Shown here one piece after another: positions 13,546-22,652 of a stretch of DNA of 30,818 nt. Below the pieces are notes generated by a model. It did no database searches and was not told the DNA's origin. It saw nothing but the letters and a program-made list of their open reading frames with translations. The position numbers were made by a program, and so were the translations under genes. How positions within the stretch are numbered: the stretch's first letter is position 1; every line of letters starts with the position of its first letter. The stretch is taken from the IMG/VR virus record IMGVR_UViG_3300029309_000210, positions 1 through 30,818 of that record; one strand, given 5' to 3'. This stretch comes from a virus.

Positions 13546-14175
13546 ATGAGTAAATCCAATTACCTTGAGGACAAGATTCTAGATCACGCCCTTGGTACAA
13601 CTGCGTTTACACAGCCTACCAATCAGTACCTTGCTTTGCACACTGCTGATCCTACAGATGCCGCATCGGGAGCAGAACTTTCTGACGCATCAGAAGCTAA
13701 CAGGACAGGTTATGCTAGAGCCGCTATTGATTTTAACGCCGCTTCTAGCGGGACTGCGACAGGACCAGATGGCAGTAACACAATAGAGTTTACAAACTCC
13801 CACGGCAGTTCGTCTTGGACTGAAGTAACACACTTTGGTATATATGATGGCTTAACCGATGTGCCCGCAACTGTTAACGGTGCCGTGTCAAGTAGCACGA
13901 GCGTTACAGTAGATGGCAAGACAGGAACAATTGCTGTAGGAATGAAAGCTACTGCCACGGGAATATCTGGAGATGTTTTTGTTGCTAGTATTTCGTCACA
14001 GGCCAGCACCACGGCGACAGTTGTTCTAGATACCGCGGTAAGTATTAGCGATGATGTGTCTATAACATTTTCAACAAATTTATTATATCACGGCGCATTG
14101 ACTACCCCTAAAACAATTGCGGCAGGTGATACGTTACGTTTCACTGCTGGTTCTATTTCTATATCTGAGGCTTAA
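13546..14175 (+). CDS. tail/fibre-base protein with inserted beta domain
   Basis: The 209-residue protein starts at ATG 13546, 6 nt after AGGAG. Its frame is the conserved phage pattern YLALHTADPTD, then GYARAAIDF, WTEVTHFGIYDG and LLYHGALTTPKTIAAGDTLR, which I recall in many tail-tip or fibre-associated proteins. Between FGIYDG and LLYHGAL lies an extra segment of about 70 residues (107-176) in Ser/Thr/Val-rich strands (SSSTSVTVDGKTGTIAVGMK). This looks like an inserted immunoglobulin-like module. It opens the fibre gene block. Confidence 0.7.
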   Translation: MSKSNYLEDKILDHALGTTAFTQPTNQYLALHTADPTDAASGAELSDASEANRTGYARAAIDFNAASSGTATGPDGSNTIEFTNSHGSSSWTEVTHFGIYDGLTDVPATVNGAVSSSTSVTVDGKTGTIAVGMKATATGISGDVFVASISSQASTTATVVLDTAVSISDDVSITFSTNLLYHGALTTPKTIAAGDTLRFTAGSISISEA

Positions 14176-14178
14176 TCA

Positions 14179-17100
14179 ATGGCTCTTGCAGTTGCTGATC
14201 GTGTAAAAGAATCCACGACAACAACGGGAACTGGTACAGTTAGTCTTGCAGGTGCGGAAACTGGGTTCCAGACGTTTGTTGCGGGCATAGGTAATTCAAA
14301 TACTACCTACTATGCAATCGTGGACGGAAATACTGGCGACTTTGAAGTTGGCATCGGTACAGTTACTGATGCATCTCCTGATACTCTTTCTCGCGATACA
14401 ATCCTACAATCGTCAAACAGTGACAGTGCGGTTAACTTTGGCGCTGGCACTAAGTCCGTGTTCTGTACACAACCCGCTGATAAGGCGGTGTTTAAGGATG
14501 CTGACGGCCATGTTGCGTTGCCTGATAGCGCGGAGATACGACTTGGTAATAGATCTGGGGGCGACTTAAAAATTCGTTATAATGGTAGTAACAATCAAAT
14601 ACAAGGTTTTACTGGCGCTCTTCAACTAACAAATTTTGCAAACGATCAAGATGTCAGAATTTTATCGGATGATAGCAGTGGAGGCGTAACAGACTATTTC
14701 AGAGCCGATGGTAGTAATGGTGAAGCTGTTTTGTATCATTACGGTACAGAAAAACTTGCCACCAAATCTACCGGGGTCGATGTCGTAGGAAATATAACAG
14801 TTTCTGGCACAGTCGATGGACGCGATCTTGCCACGGATGGTACAAAGTTAGATGGCATAGAAGCTTCTGCGGATGTAACAGATACAGCCAACGTGACATC
14901 CGCTGGCGCATTGATGACTTCTGGTGGAGCAATCACCTCTGCAACTACTCCACTTACCGCGACAACTAGTTCAAGTTCTGGCGAGTCGGCGGCCCATTTT
15001 AAACGATCCGCAAGTAACGGTTCATTAGTTACTTTTGAAAATAGTGCGAATGTTACTGTCGGTGTCATATCTACTACTTCTAATGATCTTTTGATTGGTA
15101 CAGGAGACACTGGGTTATATTTTGAGGACAGCACAAATGAAATTGAGCCATTCAATCCAACAAATAGAACCTCTACAAACGGCGTAATTAGCTTAGGAGC
15201 ATCGAATAGAAAATTCAAAGACTTTTATCTTGGCGGTAATATTACCGTCGATGGCACAGTAGATGGCAGAGACCTTGCTACGGATGGCACTAAGTTAGAT
15301 GGCATCGAGTCTAACGCAACAGCAGATCAGACAGCCGCAGAAATTAGAACACTAGTAGAGTCGGCCTCAGATTCAAATGTATTTACGGATGCAGATCATA
15401 CTAAACTAAACGGCATAGCCTCATCTGCTACAGCCAACCCAAATGCTTTAGACAATATATCTGAAGACACTACACCACAACTTGGTGGGAACTTAGATGT
15501 TAACGGGAATCAAATACAATTAGACCAAACTAGTGGCGTTGCAATTAAAACTGTTGGTGATCTTTCTAGTGCTGACTTAACTCTTTTACAAGCAAGTCAC
15601 AATAATAGTGGACAGTACGGATTCAACATCAACTACATGGGTTCGCGTAGTGGTAATGCAAATTCATTCGCACTTGAAATGCACAATCAAAACGGTACGA
15701 ATGTAGAAGCAATTACAGTTTATCAAGATGGTAAGGTTGGTATCAACAACACAGCACCAACTGCTCCACTGGATGTTACAGGTAATATTGTTGTATCCGG
15801 AACAGTAGACGGACGCGATCTTGCAACTGATGGTACAAAGCTTGACGGTATCGAAGCATCCGCAGACGTAACTGACACGGCAAATGTAACATCTGCTGGC
15901 GCATTGATGACAACAGGCGGCACGATGACGGGTGCTGTGTTGTTTAATGACAGTGTTAATGCGAATTTTGGTACAGGTACTGATTTAAGTATTACACACA
16001 ACGGTACTAATACACAAATAATAAACCGCACTGGCGTTCTTCAAATTCTCCAGCAAAGTGGTTCTGATGTTGTTATTAAAGGTGACGATAATTCTGGTGG
16101 TAGTAGTGCGGACTATTTTAGAGCAGACGGCTCTACTGGTGAGGCAATGCTTTATCACTATGGCACAGAGAAGCTAGCCACTAAATCTGGTGGCGTAGAT
16201 GTTTCTGGCAACATCACGGTATCTGGCACAGTCGATGGTCGAGACCTCGCAACTGATGGTACTAAGTTAGATGGCATCGAGGCTTCCGCAGATGTAACTG
16301 ATACAGCCAACGTGACATCTGCCGGTGCACTGATGGATTCAGAAGTTACAAACCTCGCGCAAGTAAAAGCTTTTGATTCTTCTGATTACGCTACAGCCGC
16401 ACAGGGTACAACCGCAGATGCGGCACTGCCTAAAGCTGGCGGTACGATGACCGGCAATATCAAGTTAAACGATGATGTTGATATACGTATGGGAGCCGGA
16501 AATGACTTTAAGTTATTTCATAATGGCACTAACTCAAAAATAAATAATAGTACCGGCGCTCTTCAAATTTCTAACTTTGCAAACGATCAAGACGTGACAA
16601 TTGCAACTGATGATGGCTCTGGCGCAACCGCAGTATACTTTAGAGCAGATGGTTCTACTGGTGATGCAATCCTTTCGCACTACGGCACTGAAAAAATAAA
16701 GACTCAGTCTGGTGGTATTGACGTAACAGGTAACATTACGGTATCTGGCACAGTCGATGGCCGTGACGTAGCGGCTGATGGAGCTACTGCTGATGCGGCA
16801 CTTCCTAAAGCTGGCGGCACCCTCACAGGCGATCTGGCGTTTGGTGATAACGTCAAAGCTAAGTTTGGCGCAGGTAATGACCTCAAAATTTACCATGATG
16901 GAGCTAAGTCTGTAATAGAAGATCAGGGTACAGGTGCATTACAAATAAGAGGGACTGATCTAAAGCTAAGATCTTCTGGCTCAGAAGAATATATTGAATG
17001 TATTGCAAACGGCGCAGTCACTCTTTACCATGACAACTCTGCCAAACTAGCCACCGCATCATCTGGCATTGATGTAACAGGCAACATCACTGTCTCTGGC

Positions 17101-17703
17101 ACTGTCGATGGACGAGACGTAGCCGCAGACGGTGCAACGGCTGATGCGGCACTGCCTAAAGCCGGTGGCACAATGACAGGTAACATTTCTCGTGGTGACA
17201 ATGTTAAGTCAATTTATGGTGCAGGCAATGACTTAGAAATTTATCACACGGGCACCAATAGTATTGTCAATGATGTTGGCACGGGCAACTTAGTGCTTTC
17301 TACTAACGGAACGTCAGTAAGAATTGCTCATTCAACAAACGCTGAAGCAATGGCGGTCTTTACTAAGAATGGCTCTGCTCTTTTAAATCACGACGGATCA
17401 AATAAATTAGAAACTTCTTCATCTGGCGTAGACGTAACAGGAGACATTGCTGTTACTGGAAGTGTTGTGTTTGAGGGAGCAACTGCTGATGCCCATGAAA
17501 CAACATTAGCAGTCACTGATCCTACAGCCGACAGAACGATCACACTCCCGGATGCTACAGGTACAGTTATATTAAATAGCAATTTAAACTTTCCATTTTT
17601 TAAAGCAGACGGTAGCTCTGACACAATTGCGCTAACAGCAGATAACAAATTACCTTTTGTTAAATCAGATGGAAGTGCTAGCAATATAGCATTAACGACA
17701 TAG
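14179..17703 (+). CDS. long repetitive tail fibre protein
   Basis: At 1174 residues this is one of the two largest fibre-like genes. The sequence is a chain of modules: six copies of GNITVSGTVDGRDLATDG, usually followed by KLDGIEASADVTDTAN, alternate with YFRADGSTGEAMLYHYGTEK and TGALQISNFANDQDV blocks. Such shafts are typical of trimeric phage fibres. The N-terminus (about 1-100) is not repetitive and probably attaches to the tail. Near the end one FEGATADAHETTLAVTDPTA module matches the fibre at 24945-27374. GAGG at 14167-14170 serves ATG 14179. Confidence 0.82.
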   Translation: MALAVADRVKESTTTTGTGTVSLAGAETGFQTFVAGIGNSNTTYYAIVDGNTGDFEVGIGTVTDASPDTLSRDTILQSSNSDSAVNFGAGTKSVFCTQPADKAVFKDADGHVALPDSAEIRLGNRSGGDLKIRYNGSNNQIQGFTGALQLTNFANDQDVRILSDDSSGGVTDYFRADGSNGEAVLYHYGTEKLATKSTGVDVVGNITVSGTVDGRDLATDGTKLDGIEASADVTDTANVTSAGALMTSGGAITSATTPLTATTSSSSGESAAHFKRSASNGSLVTFENSANVTVGVISTTSNDLLIGTGDTGLYFEDSTNEIEPFNPTNRTSTNGVISLGASNRKFKDFYLGGNITVDGTVDGRDLATDGTKLDGIESNATADQTAAEIRTLVESASDSNVFTDADHTKLNGIASSATANPNALDNISEDTTPQLGGNLDVNGNQIQLDQTSGVAIKTVGDLSSADLTLLQASHNNSGQYGFNINYMGSRSGNANSFALEMHNQNGTNVEAITVYQDGKVGINNTAPTAPLDVTGNIVVSGTVDGRDLATDGTKLDGIEASADVTDTANVTSAGALMTTGGTMTGAVLFNDSVNANFGTGTDLSITHNGTNTQIINRTGVLQILQQSGSDVVIKGDDNSGGSSADYFRADGSTGEAMLYHYGTEKLATKSGGVDVSGNITVSGTVDGRDLATDGTKLDGIEASADVTDTANVTSAGALMDSEVTNLAQVKAFDSSDYATAAQGTTADAALPKAGGTMTGNIKLNDDVDIRMGAGNDFKLFHNGTNSKINNSTGALQISNFANDQDVTIATDDGSGATAVYFRADGSTGDAILSHYGTEKIKTQSGGIDVTGNITVSGTVDGRDVAADGATADAALPKAGGTLTGDLAFGDNVKAKFGAGNDLKIYHDGAKSVIEDQGTGALQIRGTDLKLRSSGSEEYIECIANGAVTLYHDNSAKLATASSGIDVTGNITVSGTVDGRDVAADGATADAALPKAGGTMTGNISRGDNVKSIYGAGNDLEIYHTGTNSIVNDVGTGNLVLSTNGTSVRIAHSTNAEAMAVFTKNGSALLNHDGSNKLETSSSGVDVTGDIAVTGSVVFEGATADAHETTLAVTDPTADRTITLPDATGTVILNSNLNFPFFKADGSSDTIALTADNKLPFVKSDGSASNIALTT
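14788..17181 (+). repeat. six intragenic fibre-module repeats
   Basis: Copies start at 14788, 15235, 15781, 16207, 16729 and 17080. Those at 14788, 15781 and 16207 run 43 codons with the full DGTKLDGIEASADVTDTANV segment. Those at 16729 and 17080 share instead a 34-codon form ending DAALPKAGG-TG. The protein is more conserved than the DNA, so selection acts on sequence, with many silent changes between copies. Confidence 0.9.
17470..17568 (+). repeat. fibre module shared with the collar fibre (copy 1 of 3)
   Basis: The 33-codon unit (FEGATADAHETTLAVTDPTA followed by DRTITLPDATGTV) recurs at 25320-25418 and 25635-25733 in the other fibre gene. The DNA of the three copies differs mostly at third positions. 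Exchange of modules between the two fibres is likely. Confidence 0.8.
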
Positions 17704-17711
17704 GATAAAAA

Positions 17712-18119
17712 ATGGCTACATTAGTCAAATCAATTTTAAGTGGTAGCGATGTAACAAGTCTTGGTGAGCTTACCTCTAGCGATACTGTAGATCCAGTACG
17801 TGGTGCTACGCTGACAGATACAAGCAACAGCGGGAGCGTTACATTAGATTTTAGCGCATCTCAAAATTTTGTATTGACTCTTACCGGCAACGTCACATTA
17901 GCCAATCCCTCAACTGAGGCTGTAGGACAATCCGGGTTTATCGTTCTTATCCAAGATGGCACAGGCGGTAGGACTCTTTCGCTGGGCACTGACTACGAGA
18001 CAGCCGCAGGTGGAGGCATAACACTGTCTACAGCGGCTAGTGCCACAGACATTGTCCCATACGTTGTTGCGGCCTCAAATCGAATATTGCTTGGCGCACC
18101 GCAGTTGGCATTTAGTTAA
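17712..18119 (+). CDS. small beta-rich fibre-associated protein
   Basis: The 135-residue protein is Ser/Thr/Gly-rich and all beta, with no membrane segment. Its centre has LDFSASQNFVLTLTGNVTLA and then VGQSGFIVLIQDGTGGRTLS, a pattern I recall from tail-fibre C-terminal or adhesin domains in marine phages. AGGA at 17702-17705 (overlapping the TAG stop of the big fibre) is its binding site. The stop overlaps the next ATG in a TAATG junction. It is likely a fibre tip or cap. Confidence 0.65.
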   Translation: MATLVKSILSGSDVTSLGELTSSDTVDPVRGATLTDTSNSGSVTLDFSASQNFVLTLTGNVTLANPSTEAVGQSGFIVLIQDGTGGRTLSLGTDYETAAGGGITLSTAASATDIVPYVVAASNRILLGAPQLAFS

Positions 18120-20542
18120 TGAGTATTGTCGGTTCAGAACAATGGATGTACAACTCTGGCACAGAGTTCTATCCGCATTCTATAGATCAGTCGTTAAGAT
18201 TCAACAGCGGTGACAACCCTTACCTAGAACGAACAATGGTTACGCCCACCAATAATAAAAAGTTCACGATTTCAATGTGGATCAAAAGAGCAGATTTGGG
18301 CGGCTCTCAGATGATTATATCAGCGGGGACTAGTGGTGTTAGTTACATGCAGTTCCAAACTGACAATACTATAAAAGTCAGAGGCAGTGGTAATCTCGAA
18401 ATCGAAACAGTTATGAAATTTCGAGATGTAGGAAGCTGGTATCACATTGTCTTCGCGTATGACTCCGCGCAAAGCACAGATACAGATCGAGTTAAATTAT
18501 ACGTAAATGGCACAGAAGTAACCGATTTTTCTCCCTACACAAAGCCCGGCTTAAATGAAGCGATTGTACTTAACAGTGCTGTAGTACATCACATTGGTAA
18601 CTATTCCTTCAATGAGAACTTTGATTTTGACGGCTACCTCGCAGAGATGTATTTGGTCGATGGTCACGCTTTAGCACCAAGCACTTTTGCCGAAACGAAA
18701 AACGATATATGGGTTCCAAAAGATGCAAAAGACGACATCATAGGTTTAACCAATGGTTTTGGAAACAATGGTTTTTACCTGACTTTTTCAGATAGTTCAG
18801 ATGTTGGGGCGGATTCGTCTGGTCAGGGACACAACTTCACAGATGACGATAATAATTTCACAGCAAGCGACGTGGTAAATGATAGCCCAACAAACAATAT
18901 TCCCACCCTTGGGGCGCAACGAATTATAACTCACACCCTGTCAGAAGGTAATTTGAAAAGCACAAACACCAGTGGTACTCATGGTGGAACCACGGCAACC
19001 ATGAATTATCCAACATCGGGTAAGTGGTATCACGAAGTAACAATTGATGCTACGGATAGTAGTACAGGCAACGGTGCGGCAATAGGGAATCAAATAGACA
19101 GGGATTCTTCTGATTGGGGTAGTTATACGAACTTAGTAGCGTATAACGGAAACGGACAAAAATTTACCGAAAATAGTTTTCAAACCTATGGGTCAGCCCA
19201 AAGCGCCGGTAATATCATTGGTGTAGCTTATAACGCCGACGATCAGGAATTAGAGTTTTATTTAGCTAGTTCTGCTGGTCAAACTGCTTCAAGTCAAGGA
19301 ACAATAACCACGTCAGAAATGGATGGTGTCCTCGATTTTAACAACCTGTGTCCAGTAGCCTTTGGCAGGGACACTACAACAACATTTAATTTCGGACAAA
19401 GCGCATTTAATGGCACGGATGGTTCAGGAACATTACCTACCGGGTATAAAGCACTAAATACAGCTAATTTACCTAACCCTGCGATTGATCCCAACAAAAA
19501 CGAAACACCAGATCAATACTTTGATACAACCTTATACACAGCAAACAATGGAACACTAACAATCACAGGTTTGGAATTTCAACCAGATTTCGTATGGATT
19601 AAAGGCAGAAGCATAGATATTGCACACGGGTGGTTCGATGTACTTCGAGGTACAGCCACCGCAGGGTCAACCAATACGGCTATAGGTTCTAACAGGACTG
19701 ATGCACAAGGTAATGGTAACGGCGTGTTATCTGCGTTCACCTCTGATGGTTTTACGGTCGCAGGGGGAAGCTCTGGATCGAATCCTCGAAACCTAGTTAA
19801 CAAGGGCACAAACACATACGTGGCGTGGACTTGGAAAGCAGGGGGGTCTGGAGTAACCAATAATGACGGAACAGGAACATCTACCGTCAGCGCAAGTGAC
19901 GAGTCAGGTTTTAGTCTAGTTAAGTATACTGGCAATGGCTCAAACCAAACACTTGGACACGGGTTAAGTTCTGCTCCAGATGCAATCTGGATAAAAGAAA
20001 TTAACAGTACATCCGGTTGGATGTGTTATTACAGTGCTTTAGGCGAAGGACAATTTTTATCTCTTCATAGCACTTCCGCAAAATCGTCTAGCACTACGGC
20101 TTTTAATAACACTGCCCCAACAACTTCGGTGTTTTCAGTAGGCGGGAGTAATGCTACCAATCAGTCAAGTCAGGATTATATCGCGTACTGTTTTTACAAT
20201 TTAGACGGGTACCAGAAAATTGGACTGTATGAAGGAAATAACTCGACTGATAATGCGTTTGTTTTTACCGGCTTCCGTCCCAGATTTCTTATGATAAAAA
20301 ATATTGATTCGACTGGTAACTGGGGTATGTGGGACACAGCACGTAACACGTCTAATGTTGCAAGTAGCATTCAAAGGGCCGACACATCCGACGTTGAAAA
20401 TACTACGTCAACTAATAACGATGTAGACATACTGTCAAACGGGTTTAAGGTACGAGGGAATACGAGTGTGTCTGGCGATGCTGTGACTTACGTTTATATG
20501 GCTATAGCAGAGCAACCTTTCAAATACTCTAACGCAAGATAG
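18119..20542 (+). CDS. large adsorption protein: LamG/SPRY-like plus C-terminal repeats
   Basis: The 807-residue protein likely sits at the tail as a receptor-binding or adhesion protein. Residues about 25-200 look like a concanavalin/LamG fold (FTISMWIKRADLGG, WYHIVFAYDS, VKLYVNGTEVTDF, YLAEMYLVDG). Residues about 260-425 resemble a SPRY-like beta sandwich (GKWYHEVTIDATDSS to FGRDTTTTFNFGQSAF). The rest holds three similar units with FQPDFVWIKGRS, APDAIWIKEINSTSG and RPRFLMIKNIDSTGNW. The multi-domain layout is common in marine phages, as I recall. Its start overlaps the previous stop by one base. Confidence 0.75.
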   Translation: MSIVGSEQWMYNSGTEFYPHSIDQSLRFNSGDNPYLERTMVTPTNNKKFTISMWIKRADLGGSQMIISAGTSGVSYMQFQTDNTIKVRGSGNLEIETVMKFRDVGSWYHIVFAYDSAQSTDTDRVKLYVNGTEVTDFSPYTKPGLNEAIVLNSAVVHHIGNYSFNENFDFDGYLAEMYLVDGHALAPSTFAETKNDIWVPKDAKDDIIGLTNGFGNNGFYLTFSDSSDVGADSSGQGHNFTDDDNNFTASDVVNDSPTNNIPTLGAQRIITHTLSEGNLKSTNTSGTHGGTTATMNYPTSGKWYHEVTIDATDSSTGNGAAIGNQIDRDSSDWGSYTNLVAYNGNGQKFTENSFQTYGSAQSAGNIIGVAYNADDQELEFYLASSAGQTASSQGTITTSEMDGVLDFNNLCPVAFGRDTTTTFNFGQSAFNGTDGSGTLPTGYKALNTANLPNPAIDPNKNETPDQYFDTTLYTANNGTLTITGLEFQPDFVWIKGRSIDIAHGWFDVLRGTATAGSTNTAIGSNRTDAQGNGNGVLSAFTSDGFTVAGGSSGSNPRNLVNKGTNTYVAWTWKAGGSGVTNNDGTGTSTVSASDESGFSLVKYTGNGSNQTLGHGLSSAPDAIWIKEINSTSGWMCYYSALGEGQFLSLHSTSAKSSSTTAFNNTAPTTSVFSVGGSNATNQSSQDYIAYCFYNLDGYQKIGLYEGNNSTDNAFVFTGFRPRFLMIKNIDSTGNWGMWDTARNTSNVASSIQRADTSDVENTTSTNNDVDILSNGFKVRGNTSVSGDAVTYVYMAIAEQPFKYSNAR

Positions 20543-20551
20543 GAAATTTTT

Positions 20552-21112
20552 ATGTGGCAATACAACGGCAGGACAATTAAAGAAGGGAAATCTTGGGTCT
20601 CTGCCGACGGTGTTAAACATCCAACAAACTGGGCTGTGTGGTCGGACGAGGTAAAAAAATCTTTTGGGTTGATTCAGGTTGCTGACCCAAAGACTTGGGA
20701 TAACCGATTCTATTGGGGCTGGGACTCAGAAGAAAAAAACTTGGTTGAAAGAAAGATTGACGATGAAGATGCAACGGACGAAAGCGGCAATAAACTGAAG
20801 GATGAAGACGGCAATCAAGTTGTCAACTACGGACTCAAGTCGGTCGCAATTAATAACACTAAAACTGTTGCGAGAGGAAAGCTATCCCACACCGATTGGT
20901 ATGTTACGCGTAAAGCAGAGACAGGAACTGATCTACCATCTTCCGTCACAACTTACAGGACGGCTGTCCGCACTGCGTGTAAAACCATTGAAGATGCCAT
21001 AACCGCTTGTGACACTCATGCAAAATTCATGGCTCTGTATGATGCGCCTGTTGACGGCAGTGGGAATCGAACGGGCAATGCGCCGATCAACGATTGGCCT
21101 GACGAGATCTAA
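20552..21112 (+). CDS. tail fibre assembly-like protein
   Basis: The 186-residue protein resembles fibre assembly or chaperone proteins that follow fibre genes. An N-terminal Trp-rich part (MWQYNGRTIKEGKSWVSAD) binds no obvious ligand. A middle segment is charged (KIDDEDATDESGNKLKDED). The end has GKLSHTDWYVTRKAETG, then a helix (YRTAVRTACKTIEDAI), the order seen in many tail fibre assembly proteins as I recall. TAGGAA lies just upstream of ATG 20552. Function is by resemblance and position. Confidence 0.6.
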   Translation: MWQYNGRTIKEGKSWVSADGVKHPTNWAVWSDEVKKSFGLIQVADPKTWDNRFYWGWDSEEKNLVERKIDDEDATDESGNKLKDEDGNQVVNYGLKSVAINNTKTVARGKLSHTDWYVTRKAETGTDLPSSVTTYRTAVRTACKTIEDAITACDTHAKFMALYDAPVDGSGNRTGNAPINDWPDEI

Positions 21113-21114
21113 GC

Positions 21115-22269
21115 ATGACGTTTTCCGTAGCCGCATTCTCTGAAATACCATTTGCTGTTGGCACCGCAGGTGCTACGAGTACGGCGAATGGTTCAGCATC
21201 AGGTGTCGCTACAGTTTCTTCTGTTGCCGCAAGAAGTGTTGGTGTCGGTGCTGGTACAGTTTCTGCAAGTGGTTCAGTTGCATCGACTGCCGCAAAAGCT
21301 GTAGCGAATGTTTCACCCACATCTTCCGGGACATCTACGAGTGCATCTACAGCGGTAGGTGTTGCAACAGTTCAAGCTACTGTTAGTGCGGATGCAACAA
21401 GTACGAGCACAATTACAGCCGTAGCTAATGTTACTTCATCTGCTACGGGCAGTGCTGTTTCTGCGCCATCTACAGCCAGAGCGATTGCAAACCTGCAAGC
21501 ATCTGCTACGGCTACCGCAACTACGACGGGTACAGTAGTTACACGACAACTCGCTGGTGCAACGATAACAGGCACTGCGACAGTTGCGGATGTAAATCAA
21601 GTTGCTGTTGCTAATACCGGCGGCGCGATTAGCGCAACCTCTACAGTCGCGGATGTCAATGAAGTTGTTGTAGCTAAAGCAGAAGGCACAATAAGTGCAA
21701 CTTCAACTGTTGCTGATGTAGACGAAGTTGTCGTAGGAAAAGGGCAAGGCTCTTCTTCTGGTACGACAGCCACATCAGGTGTCGCTCTTCAGATACACGT
21801 TGGCGCGATTGACGCATCGACAACGGCAACAGTAGCAAACGTATCAGCAAGAAGTATTGCTAACCCAAGTGTATCTAGCACAGGTAGTGCAACCGTCGCG
21901 GATGTAAACGAGGTAGCTGTTGCAAATGCAGGCGCGAGTGCATCTGGTGAGGCAACAATAACAACAAGCAATATTCGGCATGTGCATATATTAGATACAC
22001 AAGCTGAAGTGCCTACCATAGTTGGCGCGGCTACAGTAAGCGCACTATCAACTAAAATCAACTTCTTTAATCCTGCACTCTACGACAGACAAAATGTTGT
22101 TTATGTGCCAGCAGAGACTATAAGACGAGTAAGCGTAGAAAGAGAGATCGAGCATAACGTGGTATATATAACCTTTGATAACCCACGGACTGTGTTTGTT
22201 GAACTTGATGAGTCAAGAACAGTTAGTATTGATTCTCCAGAATTTAGAAAGATACAGGTGGCCGCATAA
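21115..22269 (+). CDS. Ala/Ser/Thr/Val repeat protein with conserved C-terminus
   Basis: The 384-residue protein has no recognised domain. Residues 1-310 are nearly all Ala, Ser, Thr, Val and Gly, built from a VADVNEVVVAKAEG-like unit of about 21 residues. The last 75 residues are different: FNPALYDRQNVVYVPAETIR, then VVYITFDNPRTVFVELD, ending in a beta-rich part similar to C-termini I recall from tail-tip proteins of marine phages. It is probably an extended or fibrous virion protein. It lies between fibre assembly and tail adaptor genes, with only GACGAG as a weak site. Its stop overlaps the next ATG. Confidence 0.6.
   Translation: MTFSVAAFSEIPFAVGTAGATSTANGSASGVATVSSVAARSVGVGAGTVSASGSVASTAAKAVANVSPTSSGTSTSASTAVGVATVQATVSADATSTSTITAVANVTSSATGSAVSAPSTARAIANLQASATATATTTGTVVTRQLAGATITGTATVADVNQVAVANTGGAISATSTVADVNEVVVAKAEGTISATSTVADVDEVVVGKGQGSSSGTTATSGVALQIHVGAIDASTTATVANVSARSIANPSVSSTGSATVADVNEVAVANAGASASGEATITTSNIRHVHILDTQAEVPTIVGAATVSALSTKINFFNPALYDRQNVVYVPAETIRRVSVEREIEHNVVYITFDNPRTVFVELDESRTVSIDSPEFRKIQVAA
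21571..21920 (+). repeat. 63-bp intragenic repeats (VADVNEV unit)
   Basis: VADV codons begin at 21583, 21646 and 21709, exactly 63 bp apart, and again at 21895 (186 bp on). The units encode about 21 residues each. Third positions differ between copies. The sequence before 21571 is equally low in complexity but less regular. Confidence 0.7.
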
Positions 22270-22652
22270 TGGCGTTTAAATTTCCAGATAAAGATCCAGA
22301 CGAAAAGTTGGACTACACAGTAGATTGGTCACGTTACTTAGATCGAGATAGTCTAACTATTAATTCCGTACAGTGGAAAATACAAAAAGCAGACGGTACG
22401 TTTATAGCTTTTACTGAAGGCTCCTCTTTTGAAAGCGATGCTTTGTCTGTAAACAGCGGAACCACGGTAGGATTAACCTCCAGTGTAATTCCAGCACCAA
22501 CAGATACCACAGCAACAATTGTTTTGTCAAAGGGTGAGGCAGGAGTCTCGTATACACTGTTGTGTGAAATAACAACTACTACTTCCTCTAAAACAACAGC
22601 ACCCATCGTAACAAATAGAAAGATTAAGATAAAAGTTAGGGAGCGTATATAA
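22269..22652 (+). CDS. fibre-tail adaptor protein
   Basis: The 127-residue protein begins FKFPDKDPDEKLDYTVDWSR, then NSVQWKIQKADGTFIAF, and ends in a basic strand (NRKIKIKVRERI). I recall this order from proteins annotated as phage fibre-tail adaptors, which connect fibres to the tail. It is an immunoglobulin-like beta protein with no membrane segment. TAATG junctions link it to both neighbours, with AGGTGG at 22256-22261 as its binding site. Confidence 0.7.
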   Translation: MAFKFPDKDPDEKLDYTVDWSRYLDRDSLTINSVQWKIQKADGTFIAFTEGSSFESDALSVNSGTTVGLTSSVIPAPTDTTATIVLSKGEAGVSYTLLCEITTTTSSKTTAPIVTNRKIKIKVRERI

